DNA from: Salibacteraceae bacterium
GTDB taxonomy: Bacteria; Bacteroidota; Bacteroidia; Flavobacteriales_G; Salibacteraceae
DNA: 64,000 nt
NCBI GenBank assembly: GCA_018401875.1
Contig: JAGYJZ010000010.1
Location: forward strand, 61,964-125,963
Reading direction: 5' to 3'
Positions 1 through 9,453 of the stretch are shown here, in pieces. The position numbers and the translations under genes are program-made. The notes beneath the pieces are model-generated. The model saw only the letters and a list, made by a program, of their open reading frames with translations. It did not search any database and had not been told where the DNA came from. How positions within the stretch are numbered: position 1 is the first letter of the stretch; every line of letters begins with the position of its first letter.

Positions 1-32
1 CACTAAGACGTTCTTTAAATAATGCGGTTGGT

Positions 33-887
33 TTACAAAGGAAACGTGGTTCCAGCGAGCAGTAGTGCCTTTGAAAATTGTTTTTCATCAATCGATGGTT
101 GATCAAATGCGTTGAGTGCATCGATCAGCAATTCGGTGGCCATATTTCCTACTAAATCGTCTTCTGCCATTGGGCACCCGCCATAGCCTTTAATAGCAGC
201 ATCGAAACGCCTGCAACCGCTCTCGTAGGCGAGACGAACCTTGTTTGCCGCTTCTTCTGGCCGCGTGTGCAAGTGAGCTCCTATCTCTACGTTGGGAAAT
301 TCAGGAATCAAGGTCGAAAACAATTCGCTGATGTTGGCGCCATTGCTTACCCCCACAGTGTCGGCAAGCGCAATGATTTCAATGCCCAAATCTTCCGTCA
401 ATCGCTTTGTCCAATGCGCGGCTAGTTGTCCGCTCCATGCATCTCCATATGGATTTCCAAACGCCATTGAGATGTAAACGACCATTTTCTTATTGTGATG
501 GACGCACAAATTTTGCATTTCCTCTACCCTGCCCAACGACTGCTCAATGGAGGCGTTGGTATTTCTCAGTTGAAACGTTTCTGAAATGCTGAACGGGTAA
601 CCCAAATAATCAATCTCTTCAAAATTGCATGCGTCTTGAGCGCCCCTTGTGTTAGCGACAATGGCCAATAATTTAGACTTTGAATTTTCTAGATCAAGCA
701 TGGAAAGCACCTCAGCTGTATCTCTGAGTTGAGGAATGGCTTTTGGCGAAACAAAACTTCCAAAGTCGATGGTGTCGAAGCCAACTTTCAGGAGTTGATT
801 GATGTATGCCGCTTTTTTTTTGGTTGGAATAAACGCCTCCATGCCTTGCATGGCATCTCGTGGACATTCAATAATCTTTACGCTCAT
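33..887 (-). CDS. Hydroxymethylglutaryl-CoA lyase family protein
   Basis: A 284-residue protein of the HMG-CoA lyase / DRE-TIM aldolase family, which cleaves HMG-CoA to acetoacetate and acetyl-CoA in leucine and ketone-body catabolism. Seen: an N-terminal strand with [11 protein letters not shown], where the usual arginine and aspartate of the DRE-type site are kept, a metal-ligand type HLHTR motif, and near residue 234 GYGGCPMA, the family's catalytic-cysteine signature. Length is close to the usual 300. The ATG overlaps the stop of the upstream pyrD gene by 4 bases (ATGA), so the two genes are co-transcribed. The exact acyl-CoA substrate cannot be read from sequence. Confidence 0.9.
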   Translation of the reverse strand: MSVKIIECPRDAMQGMEAFIPTKKKAAYINQLLKVGFDTIDFGSFVSPKAIPQLRDTAEVLSMLDLENSKSKLLAIVANTRGAQDACNFEEIDYLGYPFSISETFQLRNTNASIEQSLGRVEEMQNLCVHHNKKMVVYISMAFGNPYGDAWSGQLAAHWTKRLTEDLGIEIIALADTVGVSNGANISELFSTLIPEFPNVEIGAHLHTRPEEAANKVRLAYESGCRRFDAAIKGYGGCPMAEDDLVGNMATELLIDALNAFDQPSIDEKQFSKALLLAGTTFPL

Positions 888-1906
888 TGCAGTAATCGTT
901 TAATGATGTTTTTGATGAGCCACGGACCTTCGTAAATGAAACCCGTGTAGAGTTGAACCAGTGAAGCACCGGCATTTAATTTTTCAAGGGCATCTTCAGG
1001 ACTGTGTATTCCGCCTACTCCGATGATCGGAATGCTTCCGTTTGATTCTCGGTGGATGAAACGAATAACATCCGTGCTTTTTTGGAGCACAGGAGCGCCA
1101 CTCAATCCGCCTGCTTGATCAATCAATTGGCTACTTGATTTCAAATGACTTCGGTCTAAGGTTGTGTTGGTGGCGATCAATCCATCGATCTTTATTTCGC
1201 CTACCAAAGACACAATGTCAAGTAATTGTTCTTGTGAAAGGTCTGGAGCGATTTTCAGCAACACTGATTTCTCTGTTGATTGCCGAGCGCGGAATTCAAA
1301 CAGTGCATCAAATATGCGTTTGAGTTCGTCTTTACCTTGCAATTCACGAAGCCCCGGTGTGTTGGGCGAGCTCACGTTTACTGCGAAATAATCGACATGG
1401 TCATACAGCTTTTCGAAAGCAATGCGGTAATCGTCCAGTGCTTTATCGTTTGGCGTAAGCTTGTTCTTACCGATATTTCCTCCAATCGGGACGTTGTGTT
1501 TCGATTTTTTGATGCGTTCAACTGCCGCTTCCACCCCATCGTTGTTGAATCCCATGCGGTTGATCAAGGCTTCGTCCTGCACCAAACGAAAAAGCCGTGG
1601 TTTTGGATTTCCAAGTTGAGCCAGCGGAGTTACGGTTCCAATTTCAATAAACCCAAAACCCAACTCAGCCAATGGGTCAATCCATTTTGCATCCTTATCA
1701 AAACCTGCAGCAAGCCCAACTGGATTAGGAAATGTAAGTCCGAAGATATTCCGCTCCAGCCTTTTGTCTTTTACCTTGAAAGCTGGCGATAAAGGACTAG
1801 TCAATAATCCGAGATTGTAAAAACGCTGCAACCATCCAGTGGCAAAATAGTGCGCCTTTTCAGCATCCATGAGGTATAGCAGCGGACGAATGATCGATTT
1901 ATACAT
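884..1906 (-). CDS. pyrD: Dihydroorotate dehydrogenase (quinone), class 2
   Basis: Catalyses the quinone-linked oxidation of dihydroorotate to orotate in pyrimidine synthesis, at the inner membrane. I chose the ATG at 1906 (340 residues). The longer reading from a GTG at 1963 adds 19 residues that do not look like the family. From this start the protein opens with the membrane-associating helix typical of class 2 ([18 protein letters not shown]). Further on are NRMGFNNDG, the [12 protein letters not shown] loop with the class 2 catalytic serine, and the FMN phosphate-binding [11 protein letters not shown]. It is the first gene of a two-gene unit with the lyase downstream, divergent from the secreted protein at 1972. 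Confidence 0.95.
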   Translation of the reverse strand: MYKSIIRPLLYLMDAEKAHYFATGWLQRFYNLGLLTSPLSPAFKVKDKRLERNIFGLTFPNPVGLAAGFDKDAKWIDPLAELGFGFIEIGTVTPLAQLGNPKPRLFRLVQDEALINRMGFNNDGVEAAVERIKKSKHNVPIGGNIGKNKLTPNDKALDDYRIAFEKLYDHVDYFAVNVSSPNTPGLRELQGKDELKRIFDALFEFRARQSTEKSVLLKIAPDLSQEQLLDIVSLVGEIKIDGLIATNTTLDRSHLKSSSQLIDQAGGLSGAPVLQKSTDVIRFIHRESNGSIPIIGVGGIHSPEDALEKLNAGASLVQLYTGFIYEGPWLIKNIIKRLLQ

Positions 1907-1971
1907 CCCTGCGAATGTAAGTTTATATCGATTCTTTTGACGTACTTTGAGTACAATTAACACAAGAAATT

Positions 1972-2646
1972 ATGAAAATGCTTTTTACCACTATTTTGTC
2001 CGCGTTCCTCCTATTTGCTCAAGCCGGTGAGTTTAAAGTAAAGTTCCAAATCGAAACGGTCGACCACATGTCTTTAGAAGGTGCAAGTATTTACATTCTT
2101 GAGCGCGGTGAAGAAGTCATGAGGCAAAACGTAACTGCCGATGGCGACATGAAATTGAAACTTGAAGAAGGACGATTATATGAGGCTTGGATTATGAAAC
2201 AAGGCTACACTGCGCATGTCATTCACAATATTCACAGCGAAGGAGACGGTAAATTCAAGGTCACTTTGTATAAGAATTCAGATGACATGACAACAGATTT
2301 CAGTTCATACCTTTCTGCAAACCGCCAGTTTGACGATGTGAAGGAGATGACTATTCCGGCAGCCTTATTGGGTGATTCAGTGCAATTGGTGAAAGAAGGA
2401 GACATGAGTAAGGATGAAGAGAAGGCACTCAATAGCATTAAATCTGTAGCCAAAAAACAAGAGAAGTCGCAAAAGAAAATCGACAAATTGCTAAAGAAGC
2501 GCACCAAATTGGATGAAAAGATGAGCGAGGTAAGCACAGAACTTGCTGAGGGTGAAACTTCGCGCACTGATGGCGAGGAAGACAAATTGAAAATTCAAGA
2601 AAAAATCGTGAAGATTCAAGGCAAGTTGGATAAACTGGCCTATTGA
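1972..2646 (+). CDS. Secreted protein with carboxypeptidase-regulatory-like domain and C-terminal coiled coil
   Basis: A 224-residue protein I cannot name. It has a signal peptide (about 18 residues ending AQA), then a beta-rich region (residues 20-100) that looks like a CarboxypepD_reg / transthyretin-like domain (phrases like LEGASIYILERGEE and KLKLEEGRLYEAWIMKQGY). The C-terminal 85 residues are highly charged and coiled-coil-like (KKQEKSQKKIDKLLKKRTKLDEK). The N-terminal half resembles the protein at 53625-54125, so the two probably belong to one family of secreted proteins. Its last 7 bases overlap the convergent membrane-protein gene. Probably periplasmic or surface-located; function unknown. 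Confidence 0.7.
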   Translation: MKMLFTTILSAFLLFAQAGEFKVKFQIETVDHMSLEGASIYILERGEEVMRQNVTADGDMKLKLEEGRLYEAWIMKQGYTAHVIHNIHSEGDGKFKVTLYKNSDDMTTDFSSYLSANRQFDDVKEMTIPAALLGDSVQLVKEGDMSKDEEKALNSIKSVAKKQEKSQKKIDKLLKKRTKLDEKMSEVSTELAEGETSRTDGEEDKLKIQEKIVKIQGKLDKLAY

Positions 2647-4418
2647 TTTTCTGAATACGCCACTTCAATAATTTCGACCGCAATGGATTTAGAGCGAAGA
2701 GCACCTTTGCCTTTAAACCATAGGTATACATTCATTTCAGCATCCATCGGAACCTCACGCGGCATGCGGAGGAAAAACGATGATCGATTCCATTGATCAT
2801 TAATGGGGTCGGTGAATAATAGGTTTGCAGCGCGATATTGGTAATGCAATTCGCCCTTGTCAAAAGCCACAACTCCAAAAACTTGGGCTTTTTCGTAATC
2901 TTCAGCATAGGTTTTAAATAGGATTTGAATGAGCTGATTTTTTTCTGTAACCACATCTTCCGCCCTCACTGTGAGCATTTTGCCAAAATCGTTTTTGGGA
3001 TTTAGTAAAAAATGACCCGCCCTTTCATCGGCATCAATACGCGCGACTTCAGCAATCAATGCTGTATCAAAATCTGTTCGCTCTGACAGTCCTTTACGCA
3101 AGCGATCGGTGTCGGCATCACGGTAGCCATCGCCAATTAAACTCAAGCTTGAAGGCTCTTTAGGCTGCATGAAATAGGCCCAAAAAGACCTTTTGGTCAT
3201 TGTGCTATCGGTAATCGCACCCGTTTGAAAGTAATGGGTTTGCAGATAGTTGTTCCACACCAAAGCCCCCATCAAAAGGAATGAAAAGAAGGAAATTATC
3301 CAAGACTTCTTAACTACATAATCTAAAAATCCGGCCAAGCCAAAAGCGCACAGTGCATACATGTCGATCATCGGCCTAATGGAAAGACTCCCGCCATAAT
3401 ACCAACACCACCAACTAAAAGTGATGTAAATATGTAACCCCAATACAATTGCGCTGGCCACATGTAAGGCTTTATCATTGCGCTTAGACACGAACAGCCC
3501 GAGCAGTGCAAAAAGCATGATTGGAGTGTACAACAGCCAACCATTTCGATAACTAAACAAACCTTTGATGGCGTTACCTGTGAACCAATAAAAGGATTCG
3601 TTTTCGTAAGAATAGTGCACCCAATCGCCAGTGGTAAACTTCCAAAATAGCAGTTGCGGAACGATTGGAATTAAGGCCAAAAGCGCTGCCAATGCCAACT
3701 GCGGACGGAAAAGCCTTTGCAAAGAACCTTGCTGCACAAAAAGCATGATTGGTGTGATCAATCCGATGGTGATGTTGGTTGGTCTGATCAACACAATCCA
3801 ACCTAGAACGAGAGACATGGCAAGTAATGTTCTTGTTTTATTGCTTTTTAACCACCGATCATTCAACCATACATAGAAGGATATTAACCCGAAATTATAG
3901 ACGTGTGACATGCCACTGTCAGATGTGCTGTAGTGGAGCAAGTTGGTGCCATAGAAAATAAGAAAGACGGTTATTGACGCAATCCATGATGAGAATCGTT
4001 GATTCAACACTTGCCCGAGTGCCCAACAACCCAATAGCAGAAACAAAATGGCCGTAAACGCTACAGCCAACTGATACGGTGTGGTCCACCCATTGCGATC
4101 ATAACCGAAGGCACATGCGAAGGCATCAGCGATGAAGAAACCCGGTACCCAAGCATATGCAAGTCCCATGGTCATTTTGGGTAAATACTTTCCAGGTAAT
4201 CCTTCGTGCATCCATGATCGATAGATGTTTGTGCCTGAAATTTCACCGTGTAAGGTATTGAGTGGATCGCTATGAACAAGCGTGCCTTCTATGTAGCCAT
4301 AGTAACCAAATCCATCGCTGCGTATTGATTTCTCGTTGCTCCAATAGCCAAAATCAAACATGTGATACAACGCTAGAGCGATGACGAGGATGAGTGTAAG
4401 CCAAGGAGAATTTCGCAT
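2640..4418 (-). CDS. Multi-pass membrane protein, GT-C-like (possible glycosyltransferase)
   Basis: A 592-residue inner-membrane protein with about ten or more hydrophobic segments in residues 1-400 and a soluble tail of about 190 residues. The first loop after TM1 carries acidic residues in an SDGFGYYGYIEG motif, the position and style of the catalytic acidic loop of GT-C enzymes (polyprenyl-phosphate-sugar dependent mannosyl- or arabinosyltransferases). That assignment is inferred from topology and the loop; no family signature proves it. It stands alone, convergent with the secreted protein (7-base overlap) and divergent from lolD. Confidence 0.55.
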   Translation of the reverse strand: MRNSPWLTLILVIALALYHMFDFGYWSNEKSIRSDGFGYYGYIEGTLVHSDPLNTLHGEISGTNIYRSWMHEGLPGKYLPKMTMGLAYAWVPGFFIADAFACAFGYDRNGWTTPYQLAVAFTAILFLLLGCWALGQVLNQRFSSWIASITVFLIFYGTNLLHYSTSDSGMSHVYNFGLISFYVWLNDRWLKSNKTRTLLAMSLVLGWIVLIRPTNITIGLITPIMLFVQQGSLQRLFRPQLALAALLALIPIVPQLLFWKFTTGDWVHYSYENESFYWFTGNAIKGLFSYRNGWLLYTPIMLFALLGLFVSKRNDKALHVASAIVLGLHIYITFSWWCWYYGGSLSIRPMIDMYALCAFGLAGFLDYVVKKSWIISFFSFLLMGALVWNNYLQTHYFQTGAITDSTMTKRSFWAYFMQPKEPSSLSLIGDGYRDADTDRLRKGLSERTDFDTALIAEVARIDADERAGHFLLNPKNDFGKMLTVRAEDVVTEKNQLIQILFKTYAEDYEKAQVFGVVAFDKGELHYQYRAANLLFTDPINDQWNRSSFFLRMPREVPMDAEMNVYLWFKGKGALRSKSIAVEIIEVAYSENQ

Positions 4419-4467
4419 GAGGCATCAAAAGTAAATTCTAATTAAATCAAAGCATAAGTGCATATCG

Positions 4468-4475
4468 TACATTTG
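4468..4475 (+). promoter_or_regulatory. Putative Bacteroidota -7 box upstream of lolD
   Basis: TACATTTG matches the TAnnTTTG -7 consensus and lies only 4 bases before the ATG, implying a leaderless or very short-leader transcript. No clear -33 TTTG was seen. Confidence 0.4.
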
Positions 4476-4479
4476 TCCC

Positions 4480-5133
4480 ATGGCAATTATAGAGGCAAAA
4501 AACGTTTTCAAGAGTTACGGTGAATTAGCAGTATTGAAGGGCATTTCTTTAAGCATTGAAGCGAGGGAAATCGTCAGTATTGTAGGTGCGTCAGGTGCAG
4601 GTAAGACAACTCTTTTGCAGATTTTAGGCACACTTGATCGTCCGGACGATGGTCAAGTGATGATTACCAACACCGATGTATTTGCGCTCAAAGACAAGCA
4701 GATTTCTCAATTCAGAAACCAGAAAATCGGATTCATTTTTCAATTCCATCAGCTTCTGCCAGAATTTTCAGCCATCGAGAATGTGTGTCTTCCAGCCTAC
4801 ATTGCTGGCAAGTCGAGAAAGGAAGCCGAAGAAGAAGCCAAGAAGTTACTTTCTTTCTTGAAGGTTGATCACCGAATGCATCACAAACCAAACGAATTGA
4901 GTGGTGGTGAACAGCAGCGAGTAGCTGTGGCGCGCTCGTTGATCAACAATCCTGCAGTGGTATTTGCCGATGAGCCTTCGGGCAACCTCGATTCAAAAAA
5001 TGCAGATGATCTGCATAAGCTCTTCTTTGACCTGCGCGGTCAATTCGGACAAACATTTGTTATTGTCACGCACAACAAGCAGCTGGCCGACATGGCCGAT
5101 CGCAAGTTGGAGATTGTGGATGGTGTGTTGTAG
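4480..5133 (+). CDS. lolD: ABC transporter ATP-binding protein, LolD type
   Basis: A 217-residue ATPase of the LolD/MacB-like family, which powers lipoprotein release from the inner membrane together with LolC/E permeases. Seen: Walker [10 protein letters not shown] (about residue 36), Q-loop [10 protein letters not shown], signature LSGGEQQR, Walker [13 protein letters not shown] and the switch histidine in VTHNK. Length matches LolD. No permease gene is adjacent, which is common for this protein in Bacteroidota, so the partner is not known from context. A TAnnTTTG box sits directly upstream of the ATG. Confidence 0.85.
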   Translation: MAIIEAKNVFKSYGELAVLKGISLSIEAREIVSIVGASGAGKTTLLQILGTLDRPDDGQVMITNTDVFALKDKQISQFRNQKIGFIFQFHQLLPEFSAIENVCLPAYIAGKSRKEAEEEAKKLLSFLKVDHRMHHKPNELSGGEQQRVAVARSLINNPAVVFADEPSGNLDSKNADDLHKLFFDLRGQFGQTFVIVTHNKQLADMADRKLEIVDGVL

Positions 5134-5274
5134 GCTAAGAAACGGCAGATTAAATACCAGTGTATTCATTCCAAGTGAATTAGAACCATCTTTTCAACTT
5201 TTGTAGTTCTTTATACTACTGATTCGCATATTTGCAGTTATAACGCTAAGGCACAGACTAAATACCAAACAAAT

Positions 5275-5898
5275 ATGAAGAACACTTCTTTATTCATCCT
5301 TACGCTCTCCTTACTAACCATGATGATATCATGCGGTGAAAGTGGTGTTCCAAAAAAGGAAATTATCTCTCCTATTCACGAGCCGAATCTTGCAATTGAA
5401 GATACGATTGAGATTAATGAGGGTCTGAAAGCCCAGCCAAAGGTACAACTGTCAGACACGTCAAGTCCGATTCATAAAATGAAATTAAAATTTGCCAAGG
5501 GAACATGGGAATACGAAATTTTAAACTTCATTGAGTCTGATGAATTGAAAAGGAGTTTTGTGATGGACAAAGTGCCTTTCGAAGGCGAAGAGCTGCCTGC
5601 AGAAGCATCGATTCAGTTGGATAATTTGGCGGCAATCTATACCACATTTCCATTTTTAAAAATTGAAGTTCAAGCTCATACGTCCGCAGCAAAAAACGAT
5701 GTGGGTAAAAAGACAAAAAAGATTGCCTCTAAAACCCTCGCTATGTGGGTTTCCGCAAAGCTGAATATGCGTGGCGTACCAAATAATATGCTAAGCTCTA
5801 CCGGCATGGGTGACGAAGAGTTAATCAAGGACATTGACCCGGAAGATAAAGGGCAAAAACGCATTGTAGCGGTACTTACAAAAGACCGCGCATTTTAG
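5275..5898 (+). CDS. Lipoprotein with a divergent OmpA-like C-terminal domain
   Basis: A 207-residue predicted lipoprotein: hydrophobic signal of about 20 residues ending in a lipobox-like MMISCG (Cys about 20), a linker of about 80 residues, then a domain (about residues 105-205) shaped like OmpA peptidoglycan-binding domains (IEVQAHTS ... LSSTGMGDEEL). The aspartate of HTD is a serine here, and the arginine of the SxxRA helix is not evident. Those residues bind diaminopimelate in OmpA, so peptidoglycan binding may be lost. Monocistronic. A TATCGGAA / TTCCGA inverted repeat follows the stop, without a T-tract. Confidence 0.6.
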   Translation: MKNTSLFILTLSLLTMMISCGESGVPKKEIISPIHEPNLAIEDTIEINEGLKAQPKVQLSDTSSPIHKMKLKFAKGTWEYEILNFIESDELKRSFVMDKVPFEGEELPAEASIQLDNLAAIYTTFPFLKIEVQAHTSAAKNDVGKKTKKIASKTLAMWVSAKLNMRGVPNNMLSSTGMGDEELIKDIDPEDKGQKRIVAVLTKDRAF

Positions 5899-5940
5899 TA
5901 GTTAGAATACAAGTAAATTTCCGACAGCAAGCTATCGGAA

Positions 5941-5984
5941 CGAACCCCCGTCCGCTAGCCAGCTGATATGAATCCTGCGCTCTA
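5941..5984 (-). pseudogene. tRNA-Met remnant (partial tRNA copy)
   Basis: Two blocks identical to the intact tRNA-Met at 6032-6105 occur here in the same order: 10 bases of the T-arm (5941-5950, CGAACCCCCG) and 18 bases of the anticodon arm (5967-5984). They are separated by 16 instead of 10 bases. The D-arm and acceptor stem cannot be recognised, so it cannot fold as a tRNA. It reads as a decayed tandem duplicate or a scar of integration at the tRNA. Confidence 0.65.
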
Positions 5985-5998
5985 TGGTCAATTGAATG

Positions 5999-6023
5999 AA
6001 AAAAGGCCAGTGATTTACTGACC
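5999..6023 (-). terminator. Rho-independent terminator of tRNA-Met
   Basis: On the minus strand GGTCAGT / ACTGGCC forms a 7-bp stem (one G-T pair) with a 5-base loop, followed by TTTTTT, starting 9 bases after the tRNA 3' end. Confidence 0.75.
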
Positions 6024-6031
6024 TTCTCTTG

Positions 6032-6105
6032 TAGCGAAGGGGGGAATCGAACCCCCGACCTCAGGGTTATGAATCCTGCGCTCTAACCGTCTGAGCTACC
6101 TCGCC
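6032..6105 (-). tRNA. tRNA-Met (CAU)
   Basis: A 74-nt cloverleaf on the minus strand. The acceptor stem is GGCGAGG with CTTCGCT (G-T pairs at two positions), discriminator A, CCA not encoded. The D-arm is GCTC...GAGC and the anticodon loop is TTCATAA, giving CAU. The anticodon stem has an A-C mismatch at the 31-39 position. The T-arm is GGGGG-TTCGATT-CCCCC. CAU could also be tRNA-Ile2 read after lysidine modification, but the overall sequence resembles elongator tRNA-Met of flavobacteria. A terminator follows. Confidence 0.9.
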
Positions 6106-6285
6106 ATTTTTCGGGCTGCAAATATATAGTTCTTCTTATTCAATACTGATGAGAATTGGATTTTGTGAACACGGGTGAAAAATTGTGAACAAAAAAAACC
6201 TTTGATCCTATTTTGGCATTCGACTTTTTAAGCAAAAGTTTATATTGCGCACCTCCTTAGAAAGAAGGAATACAACGCAATCAAA

Positions 6286-6666
6286 ATGGAAAAGAAAAAA
6301 TTAGAGCTAGAATTCACCATGAATAGCTCGATCAAGATTTTGTATCAATGCTTGAGTACCTCAAGTGGCCTATCAGAGTGGTTTGCTGACGATGTCACCA
6401 TTAAGAAAGACTACGCAAAATTTGTTTGGGACGGTCAGGAAGAAGAAGGCAAAGTGATTGCCAAGAAGGCCGATTTGTTCATACGCTTCCAAATGGATGA
6501 GTACGAAGACACCGATTATTACTTTGAGTTTGCCATTAAAACGGACCAACTTACCGGTGATGTTGCTTTGATCATTACCGACTTCGTTGACGAGGATGAA
6601 ATTGAAGAGCAAACTATGCTTTGGGAAAGTCAAGTAGGTGAGTTACGACACATCTTAGGCGGCTAA
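6286..6666 (+). CDS. START-like domain protein
   Basis: A 126-residue cytosolic protein of the START-like / SRPBCC type common in Bacteroidota. Seen: N-terminal helix with NSSIKILYQCLSTSSGLSEWFADDV, where WFADD is typical of AHSA1/START-like folds, then alternating strands rich in acidic residues and a C-terminal helix (LWESQVGELRHILGG). Such proteins have a hydrophobic ligand pocket; the ligand is unknown. Just upstream of the LptF/G permease gene (49 bases), probably co-transcribed. Confidence 0.8.
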   Translation: MEKKKLELEFTMNSSIKILYQCLSTSSGLSEWFADDVTIKKDYAKFVWDGQEEEGKVIAKKADLFIRFQMDEYEDTDYYFEFAIKTDQLTGDVALIITDFVDEDEIEEQTMLWESQVGELRHILGG

Positions 6667-6715
6667 ATAAAATCTATTCTTTCACGTTACTTTTGGTGAA
6701 TTCTAAAGCATCGCC

Positions 6716-8152
6716 TTGAAGAAACTTCACACGCTGATTATAAAGTCCTATTTAGGACCATTTATTCTAACGTTTTTCATCACGCTTTTCATTTTCGTGA
6801 TGCAATTTCTTTGGAAATATATTGACGAGCTCGTTGGTAAGGGATTGGAATGGTATCTGGTGGCCGAACTATTGTTTTACGCCTCAGCCAACCTCGTTCC
6901 GATGGCGCTGCCCTTAGCCATCCTTCTCGCTTCGATTATGACCTTTGGCAGTTTTGGCGAACACTACGAATTAGTGGCTATGAAATCAAGTGGAATGGGG
7001 CTTTTACGCATCATGTATCCGCTGCTTTTCGTTACTTTTTTGACGAGCGTGTGCGCCTTTCTTTTTACCAATTATGTGTGGCCAAAAGCGAACCTTGAAT
7101 TTGCTTCCCTGCTCTACGACATTCGTCATAAAAAGCCTGCATTTGACATCACCGAAGGCGTGTATTACGAGGGCCTAGACGGTTATGTAATTCGCATCGA
7201 ACAAAAAGACGAAGACGGCAAAGGTTTAAACGACATCCTCATCTATGATCACACCAAAAAAGAAGGAAATATTCATGTAATACGCGCTGAAAAGGGCAGG
7301 ATGGAGATGTCTGTCGATGAGCGCTACTTGGTGTTTACACTAGAAAATGGAACGAGCTACGAAGAAATTTTGGAGGAGAAAAAACCACACATGAAATCTG
7401 AGTTCGAGAAAGAAGTCCTGCGCTTCGATTTGAGCGGATTTCAAATGGAACGCAGCGATAAAGACATTTTTAAAGACAACTATCAAATGCTCAATTTGGT
7501 GCAGCTAGAGAATGCTGTTGATACGTATAATTTAGCCCTAGAGAAAAGAAATGAAGAATTTGCGCGCGTAATTCTGCGTAAAACCCTTCCTGAGAGCAAT
7601 GATTCAACCAATCTAGAACAGGCAAACGCAGCTGATAGCGCAAAAGTCATAGCTTACAATGACATCTTTAAAGAGCATAAAACTGCACTGATGGAAACGG
7701 CTATTTCACAATTGAGAAGCAATAAAACCTTTGTTACCTCTCGGGCTAATATCAAAGAGAGCACGGTAAAAAGCATTAATAGACATCTCATTGAGTGGCA
7801 TAGAAAATTCACGCTGTCATTTGCTTGCATCATATTGTTTTTCATCGGTGCGCCATTAGGTGCCATTATTCGCAAGGGAGGACTAGGAATGCCTGTTGTT
7901 ATTTCAGTTTTGTTTTTCTTGGTGTATCACATCACATCCATCACCTCCGAAAAATTGGTAAAACAAGGCGAGCTAGACCCCTTCACCGGCATGTGGATGG
8001 CTTCATTTATATTGTTACCCATCGGGTTATTCTTAACTTACAAGGCTTCTACCGACAGCAGCTTGTTTGACATGGAGACGTACACCAAAAGTATACGGAA
8101 TTTTTTCGCCAAGTTTATTCCTAAGAAACACCTCTCGATCAAGGAAAACTAA
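6716..8152 (+). CDS. LptF/LptG family permease
   Basis: A 478-residue inner-membrane protein of the YjgP/YjgQ family, the permease of the Lpt complex that extracts lipopolysaccharide. Seen: three N-terminal membrane helices (about residues 12-125), a large periplasmic domain of about 230 residues, and three C-terminal helices (about 365-445). The start is TTG at 6716, because the next in-frame ATG would remove TM1 and the reading KKLHTLIIKSYLGPF is the family's usual N-terminus. One base separates its stop from the glycosyltransferase ATG, so the two are co-transcribed. Whether it acts as LptF or LptG cannot be told. Confidence 0.9.
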   Translation: MKKLHTLIIKSYLGPFILTFFITLFIFVMQFLWKYIDELVGKGLEWYLVAELLFYASANLVPMALPLAILLASIMTFGSFGEHYELVAMKSSGMGLLRIMYPLLFVTFLTSVCAFLFTNYVWPKANLEFASLLYDIRHKKPAFDITEGVYYEGLDGYVIRIEQKDEDGKGLNDILIYDHTKKEGNIHVIRAEKGRMEMSVDERYLVFTLENGTSYEEILEEKKPHMKSEFEKEVLRFDLSGFQMERSDKDIFKDNYQMLNLVQLENAVDTYNLALEKRNEEFARVILRKTLPESNDSTNLEQANAADSAKVIAYNDIFKEHKTALMETAISQLRSNKTFVTSRANIKESTVKSINRHLIEWHRKFTLSFACIILFFIGAPLGAIIRKGGLGMPVVISVLFFLVYHITSITSEKLVKQGELDPFTGMWMASFILLPIGLFLTYKASTDSSLFDMETYTKSIRNFFAKFIPKKHLSIKEN

Positions 8153-8153
8153 A

Positions 8154-9320
8154 ATGAGAATTCTATTCGTACTAAGCCGAGTGCCCTACCCGCTTGAAAA
8201 AGGCGATAAACTGCGTGCTTTTCATCTAATACGTGAACTTTCGATTGATCATGAGATAAACCTCTTTTGCTTGGCAGATGAGAAAACGCATCCTGAAGCT
8301 GAAAAACAATTGAAGCAATATTGTTCCGAGGTTTATATCCACCGCATTCCAGCTTTTACCAAATGGTTTAAATTATTTGTTTCACTGTTTAGCAAACGTC
8401 CCTTTCAAGTAGAATATTTTTACTCTCAACGCGCGCAGCGCAAGTTTGATGAATTTGTTGAAGCACATTTGCCGCAGCACATCTTTTGCCAGTTGATTCG
8501 CACGGCTGAATACGTTAGAAAATATAACTTGATCCCAAAAACACTCGATTACATGGATGCGTTTTCAATAGGAATGGAGCGAATGGCACAAAAAGCCAAT
8601 TGGCCTTTATCCTTAATAATGCACGAGGAATTTGTACGACTAAAAAACTATGAGCAAGCGGTAGCTCCTTTATTTAATCACCACCTCATCATTTCTGATC
8701 AAGACAAAGAATGCATCCACATTGACGAACATATTGACGTACTTCCCAATGGAGTTGATCCAGTATTCTTCGACACCATTCGCGCAGAAAAAACCCGTGA
8801 CGTGCTTTTTACGGGCAATATGTCTTATCGCCCAAATGTGGAAAGCGCCAAGTTTTTAGTGAATGAAATAATGCCTATAGTTTGGAATAAAAAGCCAGAA
8901 ACTCATGTAACGCTGGCGGGAGCGAATCCAACTCAAAGTGTTATTGCATTAAAATCAGATAAAGTGGAAGTAACCGGTTGGGTTGATAATATTGCCAAAG
9001 TTTATCACAGTGCGAACGTGTTTGTAGCTCCGATGCTTATTAATAGTGGTCTTCAAAATAAACTACTCGAAGCCATGGCGTGCGAAGTGCCGTGCATCAC
9101 AACGAGTCTGGCAAATAATGCTCTAGGCGCCACGGTTGGTGTTCACATTAAAATTGGCGATACAAAAGAAGAAATTGCTTCATCCATTCTAAACCTGTTA
9201 TCAGACCAAGCGATGACGAACAATTTACGAAAAGCTGCCAAGAATTTTGTGATCAGCAACTACAGTTGGGAGAAAGAAGCCAAACGATTGGAGAAAATCA
9301 TGGAGTTAACCAATATTTAA
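8154..9320 (+). CDS. Glycosyltransferase, GT4 family (TIGR03087-like)
   Basis: A 388-residue sugar transferase with two Rossmann-like halves. I start it at the ATG at 8154; a longer frame from 8067 merely overlaps the permease. The N-terminus (FVLSRVPYPLEKGDKLRAFH) is characteristic of the GT4 subgroup seen in exopolysaccharide clusters. The C-terminal half carries LFTGNMSYRPNVESAKF and the donor-binding region NSGLQNKLLEAMACEVPCI with its glutamate. Likely cytosolic, in surface polysaccharide or lipid glycosylation. Linkage to the LptF/G gene suggests an envelope role. Confidence 0.85.
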   Translation: MRILFVLSRVPYPLEKGDKLRAFHLIRELSIDHEINLFCLADEKTHPEAEKQLKQYCSEVYIHRIPAFTKWFKLFVSLFSKRPFQVEYFYSQRAQRKFDEFVEAHLPQHIFCQLIRTAEYVRKYNLIPKTLDYMDAFSIGMERMAQKANWPLSLIMHEEFVRLKNYEQAVAPLFNHHLIISDQDKECIHIDEHIDVLPNGVDPVFFDTIRAEKTRDVLFTGNMSYRPNVESAKFLVNEIMPIVWNKKPETHVTLAGANPTQSVIALKSDKVEVTGWVDNIAKVYHSANVFVAPMLINSGLQNKLLEAMACEVPCITTSLANNALGATVGVHIKIGDTKEEIASSILNLLSDQAMTNNLRKAAKNFVISNYSWEKEAKRLEKIMELTNI

Positions 9321-9453
9321 TATTGGTCAAACAGCCAAAAACAAAGGGATACGTCAGATATGAACAGCCGATTTTAAAATCGTTGATTTCTTCATCCTCA
9401 TATTTCATCTTTTCATTTCGGGTAGTGTTACATTGCGCTAGTAATTCTAATTT

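Noticed and set aside
1280..1792. 170-residue plus-strand frame inside pyrD
   Set aside because: Antisense shadow of a clearly real gene; no start context or motif.
6032..6105. tRNA-Ile2 (lysidine-modified CAU)
   Set aside because: The body of the molecule resembles elongator tRNA-Met of flavobacteria; kept only as an alternative in the annotation.
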